64,000 bases of DNA from an uncultured Candidatus Melainabacteria bacterium (GTDB taxonomy: Bacteria > Cyanobacteriota > Vampirovibrionia > Gastranaerophilales > Gastranaerophilaceae). The position numbers and the translations under genes were made by a program. This document shows positions 53,052 to 62,319 of this stretch, piece after piece. The notes below the pieces were generated by a model, which was given only the letters and a program-made list of their open reading frames with translations, made no database searches and had not been told where the DNA came from. The stretch lies in assembly GCA_934693235.1 (NCBI GenBank), contig CAKUUY010000001.1, positions 145,750-209,749 on the forward strand, written 5' to 3'. Position 1 is the first letter of the stretch, and every line of letters begins with the position of its first letter.

Positions 53052-53916
53052 GAAAGAGGCAACTAAGTTTTTAGAAGCTAAAATAAAAAGTACATTTCTT
53101 TCACATCTTGTACTTATTCTTGTTTCTTTAATCTCTATTTTCCCATTCATTTGGTTAATTTCAACCTCATTAAAAGGAAATAGCGAAAACATTTTTGCAT
53201 ACCCGCCACAAATTATTCCACATGATTTTACATTGACAAACTACACTGGAGTTTGGGACAAAGTTGATTTTATCGGATATTTTATAAACAGCATGATTGT
53301 CGCAGGAGGAACAGTTCTTTTAAACTTAATCTTATCCGCAATGGCCGGATATCCGCTCGCGAGAATGGAGTTTAAGGGCAAAAAAATTACATTTTTTGCG
53401 ATTTTGGCAACAATTATGATACCTTTTCAGGCAATTATGCTACCGGTATATTTAATTACACTTAAACTTCATTTAACCGATAACATAAACAATTTTGCAG
53501 GTTTTATGGGACTAATAATGCCATTTGCGGTTAGTGCTTTTGGAATATTTTTAATGCGTCAAGCATTTTTAGGAATTCCCAAAGAAATGGAAGAAGCTGC
53601 AATAGTTGATGGATGCAATGTTTTTCAAGTATTTTGGAAAGTACTTATCCCAATGGTAAAACCATCATTAGCAGTCCTTGCAATATTTACATTTATCGGC
53701 TCATGGGGAGAATTTTTGTGGCCGAGTATTGTTTTGACAAAAGAATCTATGTACACGCTTCCTGTCGGGGTAAATAATTTGCAGGGCATGTTTTCATCTA
53801 ACTGGCGATTTATTGCTGCCGGCTCAATCCTATCAACAATCCCGATTTTGATATTCTTTTTAGCTATGCAAAGATATTTTATTTCAGGCGAAAACGAAGG
53901 AGCTGTAAAGGGTTAA
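53041..53916 (+). CDS. ABC sugar transporter permease (MalG/UgpE type)
   Basis: 291 residues from the ATG at 53041 (AAAGGAAG upstream; the TTG frame start at 53026 contains that site). Six helices; ISIFPFIWLISTSLKGNSENIFAYPP is the family N-terminus and EEAAIVDGCNVFQVFWKVLIP the EAA loop. It pairs with the upstream permease. A hairpin overlapping the stop codon is the likely end of the operon. Confidence 0.93.
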   Translation: MKYKKEATKFLEAKIKSTFLSHLVLILVSLISIFPFIWLISTSLKGNSENIFAYPPQIIPHDFTLTNYTGVWDKVDFIGYFINSMIVAGGTVLLNLILSAMAGYPLARMEFKGKKITFFAILATIMIPFQAIMLPVYLITLKLHLTDNINNFAGFMGLIMPFAVSAFGIFLMRQAFLGIPKEMEEAAIVDGCNVFQVFWKVLIPMVKPSLAVLAIFTFIGSWGEFLWPSIVLTKESMYTLPVGVNNLQGMFSSNWRFIAAGSILSTIPILIFFLAMQRYFISGENEGAVKG

Positions 53917-53939
53917 AACCTTAACCCAAAGCGCTTTTT
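53910..53939 (+). terminator. Intrinsic terminator of the permease operon
   Basis: GGGTTAA / TTAACCC with an AACC loop, overlapping the permease stop codon, followed by AAAGCGC and T5. The T-run is offset by about seven bases, so strength is uncertain. Confidence 0.6.
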
Positions 53940-54729
53940 AGTAATAAACTCTATATGGATAATCTTTAGGAATTTTCCAACCGTTATATTGTATTAAAGC
54001 TGTACAGTAAGCTTTCCAGGAATTCCCCTGATAACATCCATAGTTTGTATCATATTTAAAAATTTCTTCTGTTTTTGAAGCACCAACACCAAGCGGATTA
54101 AATGTATTATAAGTTGTGTTATTTGTAGGATTATAATAAAACGCAAATGTGCATTTCCCAATATTATTTCTAAAATTATTTGCAGAGAGCTTTATACATT
54201 TTTCAATATTACCGGGGAAAAACCACCAATCACTGCCATTGTTACTATTCTTAGTCAATACACTGCCATCAGAAAAATATATGGCATTTCTATAATTTCC
54301 ACTACTAACCTGAACCTCTTCAAATTTAGTATAGTTTAAATATGGTAACAAATATTTTTCAATCCACACTTTTTGGGCATCTTTATCAGAATAATCAACA
54401 AACCAAGTCTCACGTTCCCCATAATCCAATTCTGCCATTCTTATAGCTTGATTCATTGTTGAATAAACTTTTTCAAGCCGAGTTTCAACAACTTTTCTGT
54501 TATGGTTTTCAATCAAATTAGGCAAAGTCAAAGCTGCAACAACACCAATAATACCAAGAGTGATTAAAACCTCCGCCAAGGTAAAGGCTACTTTACGTGA
54601 GTCTTTCCAGTGGGCTACGTGCGTAAAAGCTTTACACCAACGTTTGAAATAGGAATTAATATTGCTGTAGTGCCCTCCCCCAACGACACTTTTATAATTA
54701 TTTCCTTTTCCTAAAATATTCAAAACCAA
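53938..54729 (-). CDS. Type IV pseudopilin with about 48-residue leader and TTG start
   Basis: 263 residues. The start is TTG at 54729, supported by AAGGAG 6 nt upstream and the lack of any in-frame ATG before the prepilin site. The site KVAFTLAEVLITLGIIGVV occurs near residues 47-65, leaving an unusually long basic leader with several His, Tyr and Trp. After the N-terminal helix the globular domain carries paired cysteines (IEKCIKL, GKCTFAF, GCYQG, AYCTALI). It is similar in design to the pseudopilin at 37653 but with a different C-terminal domain. It probably belongs to the TPR gene's operon (11 nt downstream). Confidence 0.82.
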   Translation of the reverse strand: MVLNILGKGNNYKSVVGGGHYSNINSYFKRWCKAFTHVAHWKDSRKVAFTLAEVLITLGIIGVVAALTLPNLIENHNRKVVETRLEKVYSTMNQAIRMAELDYGERETWFVDYSDKDAQKVWIEKYLLPYLNYTKFEEVQVSSGNYRNAIYFSDGSVLTKNSNNGSDWWFFPGNIEKCIKLSANNFRNNIGKCTFAFYYNPTNNTTYNTFNPLGVGASKTEEIFKYDTNYGCYQGNSWKAYCTALIQYNGWKIPKDYPYRVYY

Positions 54730-54740
54730 ACTTTTTCTCC

Positions 54741-56399
54741 TTATATATCGAACAATTTATGCAACCTAGTAACGATATCATCTTCGTCAAGATCTTGAGT
54801 TATTTTGTTTAAATCAATTGCCATTTGGTAATAATTTGCGGCGTCATTTATAAATCCCATTGATTGGGAAGCTCTTGCAGCATTGAAATAAGCTAAAGTA
54901 TAATTTGGGTTTAACTCAATTGCGGTCTCAAAGTATTCAAGAGCTTCTTCGGCATCTCCTAAACCATCAAGATAAAGAATACCCAAATTATTTTGAGCGT
55001 ACTCATTTTCAGGATTTAAATCAATTGCTTTGTGGAAAGAAACAAGAGCCTCTTCCAAATAGTCTCTTTCCCAAAGAGCAATACCTGCTTTTGAGTAGGC
55101 TCTATAATCATCAGGGTTAACCATTATAGCATCACAATATGCTCTAATTGCGCTATCAATATCATAAGCAGCCATGTGAACATCTCCTAATGACAAATAT
55201 AAACTGTAATTATTAGGATCTAAAATAATTCCTGCTTGATAAGTTGAAATAGCTGCCTCAATGTTACCTTTTACTTGTGCATAAATCGTTCCTAATGCTT
55301 CACAAACTATTGAAGTCCACTCTTTGTCTGGATTAATAGAAATCGCTTTTTGATAATGTTCAATTGCCTCATCATACAATTGTGCCTTTGAATAAGCATA
55401 AGCTAACGAATTATTATAGAATGGATTTTCGCTATCTCTTTCAAGAGCTAACTTAAATGCACTAATAGAATTAATTTTATCTTCTTTTTTTAGATATAAA
55501 TGACCCAATTCATAATAAATTTGAGGTGTATCAATATCAAATTCAAGAAGTTTTTCATAGCAATCAATTGTTTCATCTGTATTTTCAGGGAAATATGTTT
55601 GTAATACCGTTGCAAGTTTTACTAAAACTTCCCTGTTAAGAGGATTAGCTTCAAGAACTTTTTTATAGCAATCGACACAAAGTTCTGTTTCTTTGTTTTT
55701 TAAAGCCAAATCGCCCATTTTGTCATAGAAAATTTCACCATGATTTGTCGTTGTAATTGCTTGTTTATAAACATTTTCAGCTGTCGGATAAAGCTTAAAT
55801 TTTTCTAAGAACTTACCAACAGTGTTATAAGTAAACACAGAAAAATCATCAGACATATTTTTATAAAACATCTTCATAGATGGTCTATCCCATGCCAACA
55901 TCAAACTTCCAGACAAGAAATAATACAAAAAACTTACATAATCTCCAACATTCCCATTTTTAGAATTAATCTTTTGCAAGATAGACTGAGACAAAATCAA
56001 TCTTGGGCGACCGGATTTTAAATTCCCCATTTTAATTGCGGACTTAAATTCTTTTTCTGCAGACTTAAAATCCTGTGCCATTTTCATGAAAAAGCCCGTA
56101 TACAAATGTGCATTAATATTCTTTGGTGCTAAAGAAACAGCCGTCTTACACTGTTCTATCGCAGTATCAAGGCTAATTTGCCCTTGTTCCCACATAAGGG
56201 TTGCAAGGCGATAATACGCTTCCGGCATAGTCGGATCATATTTTACTGCATCTATATAATACTCTATCGCATCTTGCAAATCAGTATTTTGCTGACGAAT
56301 AAGATATTTTTCATGCGCTATTCTGGCTTTTTCAAGTGATTCTATAGCTTTATCTGTGTTAGCCGCTCTCATCGGCTGTAATAACATTTGGTCTGACAT
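54741..56399 (-). CDS. Tetratricopeptide-repeat protein (552 aa)
   Basis: Start at the ATG at 56399, with GGAG 7 nt upstream. At least nine TPR units run from about residue 45 to the end, for example DAIEYYIDAVKYDPTMPEAYYRLATL, EAIEHYQKAISINPDKEW, SAIRAYCDAIMVNPDDYRAYSKAGIALW and EALEYFETAIELNPNYTLAYFNAARA. No signal peptide is visible, so it is probably cytoplasmic. TPR proteins beside pilin genes often help pilus assembly, but that link is only suggested by position. Confidence 0.88.
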   Translation of the reverse strand: MSDQMLLQPMRAANTDKAIESLEKARIAHEKYLIRQQNTDLQDAIEYYIDAVKYDPTMPEAYYRLATLMWEQGQISLDTAIEQCKTAVSLAPKNINAHLYTGFFMKMAQDFKSAEKEFKSAIKMGNLKSGRPRLILSQSILQKINSKNGNVGDYVSFLYYFLSGSLMLAWDRPSMKMFYKNMSDDFSVFTYNTVGKFLEKFKLYPTAENVYKQAITTTNHGEIFYDKMGDLALKNKETELCVDCYKKVLEANPLNREVLVKLATVLQTYFPENTDETIDCYEKLLEFDIDTPQIYYELGHLYLKKEDKINSISAFKLALERDSENPFYNNSLAYAYSKAQLYDEAIEHYQKAISINPDKEWTSIVCEALGTIYAQVKGNIEAAISTYQAGIILDPNNYSLYLSLGDVHMAAYDIDSAIRAYCDAIMVNPDDYRAYSKAGIALWERDYLEEALVSFHKAIDLNPENEYAQNNLGILYLDGLGDAEEALEYFETAIELNPNYTLAYFNAARASQSMGFINDAANYYQMAIDLNKITQDLDEDDIVTRLHKLFDI

Positions 56400-56519
56400 C
56401 AATGAGCTCCAATAAGATGTGTGTCTATTTCTACATATTTCTTAACGATATAAACTATTCTAATCTTTAGTAAAAAGAAATAATATCATCCACATGGATG
56501 AGAAAAGATTTTTTTGTAT

Positions 56520-56525
56520 TATAAT
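56520..56525 (+). promoter_or_regulatory. mnmG -10 box
   Basis: A perfect TATAAT lies 29 nt upstream of the ATG, followed by an AAGGA site at 56535. Confidence 0.45.
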
Positions 56526-56554
56526 TGAGTTGCAAGGATTAGGAATGTGATATT

Positions 56555-58438
56555 ATGAATTACCTCAACAACAAATATGATATAATTATAGTAGGAGCAG
56601 GACATGCCGGTTGTGAAGCAGCGATTGCTTGTGCAAAATTGGGTGCAAAAGTTTTATTATCAACATTAAACATTGAGCATATCGCTCTTATGCCATGTAA
56701 CCCCGCTGTAGGAGGGCCCGCAAAATCTACTCTTGTCAGAGAAATCGATGCACTTGGCGGAGTTATGGGAGAAGCTGCTGATGCAACTTATATTCAAATG
56801 AAAATGTTGAATTCCTCTAAGGGGCCTGCCGTTCGGGCTTTGCGCGCACAATCAGACAAGCGCCAATATATGGATTACATGCGCAATATTATTGAAAATA
56901 ATAAAAACATTTACCTTAGACAAGCTTGTATAACAGATTTGTTAGTAGAAAATGACAAAATTGTCGGTGCAGTTGATGAATTCGGAATTGAATACAAAGC
57001 CGGTGCAATTGTTTTGACAACAGGAACATCTTTAAACGGTCGAATTTTTATAGGCTTGCGCTCGTATAGTGCCGGAAGAATGGGGGAAAAAGCAGCCTAC
57101 GGTTTATCTGAATCTTTGATTAAACATGGAATAAATATCAAAAAACTTAAAACAGGAACACCTCCAAGAGTTGACAAAAGAACAATTGATTACTCAAAAA
57201 TGACAATTCAACCGGGTGACGAAACATTACATTTCTATTCATTCAGGCCTAATCGTCCTATTCGCTCGCAATATCCTTGCTATTTAACAAGAACAAATGA
57301 AGAAACTCATAATATTATTAAAGCAAATCTCGACAAATCCCCAATGTTCAAAGGTTTAATCCAAGGTGTCGGGCCGCGTTATTGCCCATCTATTGAAGAC
57401 AAGGTGGTAAGATTTAGTGAAAACCCATCACACCATATTTTTATTGAACCTGAGGGATTGGGAACTTACGAAGTTTATATTCAAGGCTTTTCTAGCAGCT
57501 TACCTGCTGATGTTCAGGTTAAGATGTTAAGAACTCTTCCCGGATTAGAACATGCTCACGTTATAAAACCCGCTTATGCTGTTGAATACGATTATGTTCC
57601 TGCTGTCCAAACTACTCATTCTTTAATGTCAAAAAAAATTAAAGGTTTATTCTTTGGAGGACAAATTAATGGAACCAGCGGATACGAAGAAGCTGCGGCG
57701 CAAGGACTTGTTGCGGGAATTAACGCTTATAACTATTTGAACAATTCTGAATTACTTGAACTTTCAAGAAGTTCATCTTATATCGGAACATTAATTGATG
57801 ACTTAGTTACTAAAGACATCCAAGATCCTTACAGAATGCTAACTTCTCGTTCAGAATATCGACTATTGTTAAGACAAGATAATGCAGATGCCAGACTTAC
57901 TCCAATTGGGAAGAAAATCGGTTTAATTGATGATGCGCAATATAAAGTATTCACAGACAAACAAGAAGCTATTGAACGTGAAATATTAAGGATAAAGGAT
58001 GCAAAAATTTCTGCAACAGATGAAGTCAACGCCATTCTTGCAAAAGTTAATCAAAGCATTGATAGAGGGATTAAAATCGCAGAATTATTAAAGCGTCCTG
58101 ACATTGACTACAACATAATTAAAGAAATAGACGAAGAAACAAAAAATCTAAATATTCCATTTGATGTAGCAGAACAAGTTGAAATATTAACAAAATATGA
58201 CGGATATTTAAAACGTCAAGAACAACAGGTTAAAGAAGCAGGCAAATTAGACAAATTTAAAATTCCTAACGATATAGATTATTCAAAAATTGAACATATT
58301 TCTTCAGAGACAAAAGATAAATTATCAAAAATTCGACCAAAAACGTTAGCTCAAGCATCGCGCATAGGTGGCGTAAAACCTGCAGATATTTCAATATTAA
58401 TGGTAATGTTGGAACGACATCAAATTGCAAAATTATAA
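56555..58438 (+). CDS. mnmG: tRNA uridine-5-carboxymethylaminomethyl modification enzyme MnmG (GidA)
   Basis: FAD-dependent subunit that, with MnmE, modifies the wobble uridine of several tRNAs. 627 residues, normal length. The FAD-binding motif IIVGAGHAGCEAAIACAKLG is near 11-30, CNPAVGGPAKSTLVREIDALGG follows near 48-69, then GTFLNG-like TTGTSLNGRIFIG, FRPNRPIRSQYPCYLTRTN, GLFFGGQINGTSGYEEAAAQG and TSRSEYRLLLRQDNAD. The C-terminal MnmE-contact region (IEHISSETKDKLSKIRPKT, QASRIGGVKPADISILM) is complete. It marks the end of the conserved chromosomal block before the defence island. Confidence 0.98.
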   Translation: MNYLNNKYDIIIVGAGHAGCEAAIACAKLGAKVLLSTLNIEHIALMPCNPAVGGPAKSTLVREIDALGGVMGEAADATYIQMKMLNSSKGPAVRALRAQSDKRQYMDYMRNIIENNKNIYLRQACITDLLVENDKIVGAVDEFGIEYKAGAIVLTTGTSLNGRIFIGLRSYSAGRMGEKAAYGLSESLIKHGINIKKLKTGTPPRVDKRTIDYSKMTIQPGDETLHFYSFRPNRPIRSQYPCYLTRTNEETHNIIKANLDKSPMFKGLIQGVGPRYCPSIEDKVVRFSENPSHHIFIEPEGLGTYEVYIQGFSSSLPADVQVKMLRTLPGLEHAHVIKPAYAVEYDYVPAVQTTHSLMSKKIKGLFFGGQINGTSGYEEAAAQGLVAGINAYNYLNNSELLELSRSSSYIGTLIDDLVTKDIQDPYRMLTSRSEYRLLLRQDNADARLTPIGKKIGLIDDAQYKVFTDKQEAIEREILRIKDAKISATDEVNAILAKVNQSIDRGIKIAELLKRPDIDYNIIKEIDEETKNLNIPFDVAEQVEILTKYDGYLKRQEQQVKEAGKLDKFKIPNDIDYSKIEHISSETKDKLSKIRPKTLAQASRIGGVKPADISILMVMLERHQIAKL

Positions 58439-58560
58439 TTTACTAATATACTTTCCAGTAATCTGGCTAATCTCAAGAACCATCTTTTAATACCCCTTCC
58501 GCTAGAACATCTGTAATTTAACATACAGAATGAGATTAAATTAACTATGAGATGGTAATA

Positions 58561-59787
58561 CTAAAGAATAAAATCTTCAAAAGTAGATCTATTTATATTA
58601 CAATTTATTTTATTTCCAAATATTTCATAAAATCTTTCTGCTAATTCATCTGGAAACGGATTTATAATTTCTACAGTTAAAGGTTCATCTTTTATCTCTT
58701 GAGCAGTTTTTATTAAATCCCAAGATTTTGTATCTGTTACAGGGAAGCTATATCCTATAATATAAATCTTGCTGGCTTGACATAATTGCCATAACGCCTC
58801 TTGCCATAGTTTTTCAAAAATACCTCCAACAATTGAATAATCTTTATTTTTTACTGGAGGAATAATTAATGGCATTGATGTTGTTTTATCAGCTCCAGAA
58901 GAAATTGTTGTATAAAATTCTGTTCCTGAAAAATTCATATTCATACCATGTGTTATTATTTGTTCATTTGTGTCTATATTATTTGGGGGCAGAGGTATAT
59001 CTGGAGGATAATAGTAATATGAAAATGGAGCATAACCACTTTTACTTCTATTTTTATATGTTTTATATTTATTTATAGAATCAATATAACAATACATAAA
59101 AGATGTATTGTTTTCCTGTTTATAATACACAAAGTCTCTATGTCTCTGCAAATTTGCGAAATTATAACCAAAATATGGAATAATCCAATTTGTAGAGCCG
59201 TGCAATTTCAATAATTTAACTTTAGACTTTCCTAAACCTAAAGTATCTTGCCATTCATTATTGTAAAAAGAAGTAAATGTAATTCCATAACCATCTTCGG
59301 GAGACCATAATTTACTATCCCATAAAACTCTATCTAGTAAAGTATCCCAATTAAAGGTTATAAAGACATCATTTTCATTGCTTTTTTCTAATAATCTTGT
59401 ATAACAAGGACATTTTTTCCCATTTTGTATTTCATTTAATACTCCTTCAAATAAAAAAATTAATTGGTTGTATGCACCATCTAAGAAGAAAGCTTCATAC
59501 ATATCATTAATTGATATATCATCTTTTAAAACAATTCCATTTAACTTTTCATTTATTTCAGTTAAAAGCACCTCAATATCTTCATTGAAGTTGTTAAAGT
59601 TTGTATAATCCATATCTCTATATTTGTTCAAATAAGATAAAATATATGTAATAATTACATTTAAATCTTCAGAAATTTGTAACCTGTTATATGTTTTAAA
59701 AAAATCTTTGGCCAAAGGCATTCTAACACCAGTTTCAGATTTATTATAAGCTTTAGAAGCCCCTGCACCTAATATATAAACATCCAT
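58561..59787 (-). CDS. SIR2-family NADase-like defence protein
   Basis: 408 residues. The N-terminus DVYILGAGASKAYNKSE matches the NAD-binding GAGAS loop of SIR2-like proteins. VFITFNWDTLLDRVLW and VKLLKLHGSTNWIIPYF (catalytic Asn and His region) follow near 170-220, and IYIIGYSFPVTDTKSWD closes the fold near 360. SIR2-type proteins in bacteria often deplete NAD+ when phage infection is sensed. The gene starts 13 nt after the ATPase stop with AAAGGA upstream and is the last gene of the ABC-3C operon. That it works as the toxic part of this system is inference from position and family. Confidence 0.85.
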   Translation of the reverse strand: MDVYILGAGASKAYNKSETGVRMPLAKDFFKTYNRLQISEDLNVIITYILSYLNKYRDMDYTNFNNFNEDIEVLLTEINEKLNGIVLKDDISINDMYEAFFLDGAYNQLIFLFEGVLNEIQNGKKCPCYTRLLEKSNENDVFITFNWDTLLDRVLWDSKLWSPEDGYGITFTSFYNNEWQDTLGLGKSKVKLLKLHGSTNWIIPYFGYNFANLQRHRDFVYYKQENNTSFMYCYIDSINKYKTYKNRSKSGYAPFSYYYYPPDIPLPPNNIDTNEQIITHGMNMNFSGTEFYTTISSGADKTTSMPLIIPPVKNKDYSIVGGIFEKLWQEALWQLCQASKIYIIGYSFPVTDTKSWDLIKTAQEIKDEPLTVEIINPFPDELAERFYEIFGNKINCNINRSTFEDFIL

Positions 59788-59800
59788 GATATATCCTTTA

Positions 59801-61819
59801 TCATTGTATCCAAGAAAGTGGAACTAACGGATTTTCTTTGGACCATTCGTCTAAATAATTAACGTCCGTTATTCCTTCTTTGTTGAGCCATACATCAGGT
59901 CCCGCATGGTCTAATACAATTACTTGTAATTTACTATCTTCTATCTCTTCAATTACTTGTTCTTTACCATTCTCATCTACAATTGTAGATTTTTTAATTA
60001 TCTTATTATCATTTATAGCTTTACTCATTACTTTAAACATTTCTTGTACACATTCTAAATCTGATAATCCCTTATCTTTATCATTTTCTTTTCCCTGAAC
60101 ATCATAATTTACAGTAGCATCTAAATATGAATTAATTTTAGGGAAATAAACTTGACTAGGTTGGTCAAATATTAAAAAATTAAATACAGGTGATTGAATA
60201 TTAATAAAGTGTTTTTGAAAACCTAATAAAGAAGCAATATGATATGCAACCCAATTTGAGCCACTTCCTGTTTCCCAAAGGTAATGAGTACTAATTTCAT
60301 TATTTTTTTGAACTTTTACTGTTAAATCATCTTTCCTAAAATCTGATATTTTGTCAAATTCTGCAAATAAAGGAACATAAGAATTAGATTTATTAATAAT
60401 AGAGGTAAGACAATTTTTTCTATTCTCATCTATATTATGAGTATGATCATTTATTTGCTGCTGTATCTTTTGAATTTTTTCATCTAATTCCTTTTCATCT
60501 TCCATTATAGAAATGTATTTTTGAGCTTGTCCAATTATATTTACATATATATTTTCTAGTATGGACTTTTCTCTTGTTTTTTCTTCTAAAGTCGCTTTAT
60601 TTTTTAATATTGAGTTTAGTTTTTTTGATTTTTTATTAATTTCATTAATTATGGCAGAATATTTTGCTTCATAAGCCGTTTTTTCATTAAGCTTTCGTTC
60701 AATTATAGTATTCTCAATATGTATTAAATTATTGTATAAAGCATTGACATCTTCAATTACAGACGTATCTTTTTTATTTTCTTCACAAAAGTTTTTAATA
60801 AATTCAGCAATTTTAAGTCTTGATTTTTCTTCTTCTAAATGTTTAGTGTATTCCTTTTCAAGTCCTAAAATTTCTGAAATATTATTACGTTCTTGTTTTA
60901 ATCCTCTAATATCAGTCAAGATTTCATCAGATTTATTTATTAAATTTTGAATTTTTTGAGCAATTAGTTGATCTGATTTATCGCTTAACTTGATATCACT
61001 AATATTTTTTTCTGCAATTTTTTGTAATAAATTCTGTACACCTGCAATGTCACTTAGATCTATTTGTGTTGTGCTATTTAACAAACCATACTCTATCGCT
61101 TTAAGCAATAATGTTTCGCTATTATTTATAATTTTTTGATTATACTGTATTAAACGTTCTTTTTCGCCTTGGTAATTTTTTAGTTCTATCTCAAGTGCTT
61201 GTTTTTGGATATCATCATACAATTGCTTAGAACTTTGTGCCCCGATAGCATAATCAAATATTTTTTGGAGACGACTACGATATTTATATATATCTGTTTT
61301 ATAGAGAAGACAGTTAGGATTAGCAACAATATTTTGTGGCTGAAAATTAAATGAAACTAAGTCCCTATAGCTAGGTCTACCGGATTTGTCATTTTCATTA
61401 TTACTACTATCATTTGCAATTTCAGAAAAAGAAATCCCCAATGCATTATTCAAATGTAACTTGAATTTTTCTCGTGAAGTAGATAGCCAATTATCTTCAT
61501 TAAACTCATTTAAACTTTGCTCTGAATAAGCATACAAAATTTTTTGAGGATCTAAGTCGCCAAACCTCTTAATCAATAAATATTGATTTCCCAAATATAA
61601 ACTTATCGCAAATGCTGAACAATTTTCCCTTATTGTACCTGCGGGAATTCTATTAGCAGTTGAACATAAACAATAGTCTATTATTGGTATCATGGCTGAC
61701 TTTCCTGTTTGAGAAGCTCCATAAATAATATTAAGTTTTCCTATTTCAAACGAAATGATTCTTTTTTTGGAACCATCCAATGAATATATTGCAACTTCCT
61801 TTAACTGTATGTTTGTCAT
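59801..61819 (-). CDS. DUF3732 SMC-like ATPase, ABC-3C system
   Basis: 672 residues. Walker A GASQTGKS at 34-41, early strand FEIGKLNIIYG. A long coiled coil of about 300 residues with a central hinge (about 190-480) makes it SMC/Rad50-like. At the C-terminus, YLWETGSGSNWVAYHIASLLG is the ABC signature region and FNFLIFDQPSQVYFP the Walker B, where DQPSQ replaces the usual DEPTS; these are hallmarks of DUF3732. The start overlaps the middle-component stop (ATGA). Such ATPases are the sensor or motor of three-component conflict systems. Confidence 0.9.
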   Translation of the reverse strand: MTNIQLKEVAIYSLDGSKKRIISFEIGKLNIIYGASQTGKSAMIPIIDYCLCSTANRIPAGTIRENCSAFAISLYLGNQYLLIKRFGDLDPQKILYAYSEQSLNEFNEDNWLSTSREKFKLHLNNALGISFSEIANDSSNNENDKSGRPSYRDLVSFNFQPQNIVANPNCLLYKTDIYKYRSRLQKIFDYAIGAQSSKQLYDDIQKQALEIELKNYQGEKERLIQYNQKIINNSETLLLKAIEYGLLNSTTQIDLSDIAGVQNLLQKIAEKNISDIKLSDKSDQLIAQKIQNLINKSDEILTDIRGLKQERNNISEILGLEKEYTKHLEEEKSRLKIAEFIKNFCEENKKDTSVIEDVNALYNNLIHIENTIIERKLNEKTAYEAKYSAIINEINKKSKKLNSILKNKATLEEKTREKSILENIYVNIIGQAQKYISIMEDEKELDEKIQKIQQQINDHTHNIDENRKNCLTSIINKSNSYVPLFAEFDKISDFRKDDLTVKVQKNNEISTHYLWETGSGSNWVAYHIASLLGFQKHFINIQSPVFNFLIFDQPSQVYFPKINSYLDATVNYDVQGKENDKDKGLSDLECVQEMFKVMSKAINDNKIIKKSTIVDENGKEQVIEEIEDSKLQVIVLDHAGPDVWLNKEGITDVNYLDEWSKENPLVPLSWIQ

Positions 61820-62319
61820 AATGATACTCCTGTGGCTTGCAATAATTTAACCAAAGCATCCTTATCTTGACCGAAAAGAATTCCTAATTTATACGCAGAA
61901 AGATAGATGTGATGATTATATTTTTCACCATTAAAAGATATAACAGTACTAACATATCCTGTCTTTGACAAATTAAGCAAGCCTGTTCTCAATCCAAATA
62001 TAAGACTAGTCATTGTGTAATTTTTGTATGCAGATATTAAATTATAAAAAGCACCAATAAAATTTTTTTTATCATATATTTTATTAGATATTAATGTATC
62101 AATTTGTTTAACTCCTTCATTATCATTCTTCCCTCTGATAACCAATCTTATTGTTTCATTCATAATCATAGGAATTGCAACAAAAAGATTTAAAATTGTG
62201 GGGTATTTTTTACTAACCGTTTTATAACCTGAACAAAAAGCCACAATTGCATATGCTCCTAATCCATGGTTTTGCATACATGTACAATATTTATTATAAA
62301 TATTAGTCTCTTTCAACAT
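61816..62319 (-). CDS. ABC-3C middle component
   Basis: 167 residues, helical, no signal peptide. YNKYCTCMQNHGLGAYAIVAFCSGYK at the N-terminus and AAYKLGILFG-like SAYKLGILFGQDKDALVKLL at the C-terminus fit the small adapter that links the effector and the ATPase in ABC three-component systems. Identity rests mostly on size and gene order (effector, middle component, DUF3732 ATPase). It overlaps the effector gene by 17 nt and has a GAGGTG site; it overlaps the ATPase gene by 4 nt. Confidence 0.75.
   Translation of the reverse strand: MLKETNIYNKYCTCMQNHGLGAYAIVAFCSGYKTVSKKYPTILNLFVAIPMIMNETIRLVIRGKNDNEGVKQIDTLISNKIYDKKNFIGAFYNLISAYKNYTMTSLIFGLRTGLLNLSKTGYVSTVISFNGEKYNHHIYLSAYKLGILFGQDKDALVKLLQATGVSL

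Noticed and set aside
58439..58560. Attachment site at the left border of the defence island
   Set aside because: No tRNA, no integrase and no direct repeat of useful length are visible, although a short CTGTA/TACAG palindrome is present.
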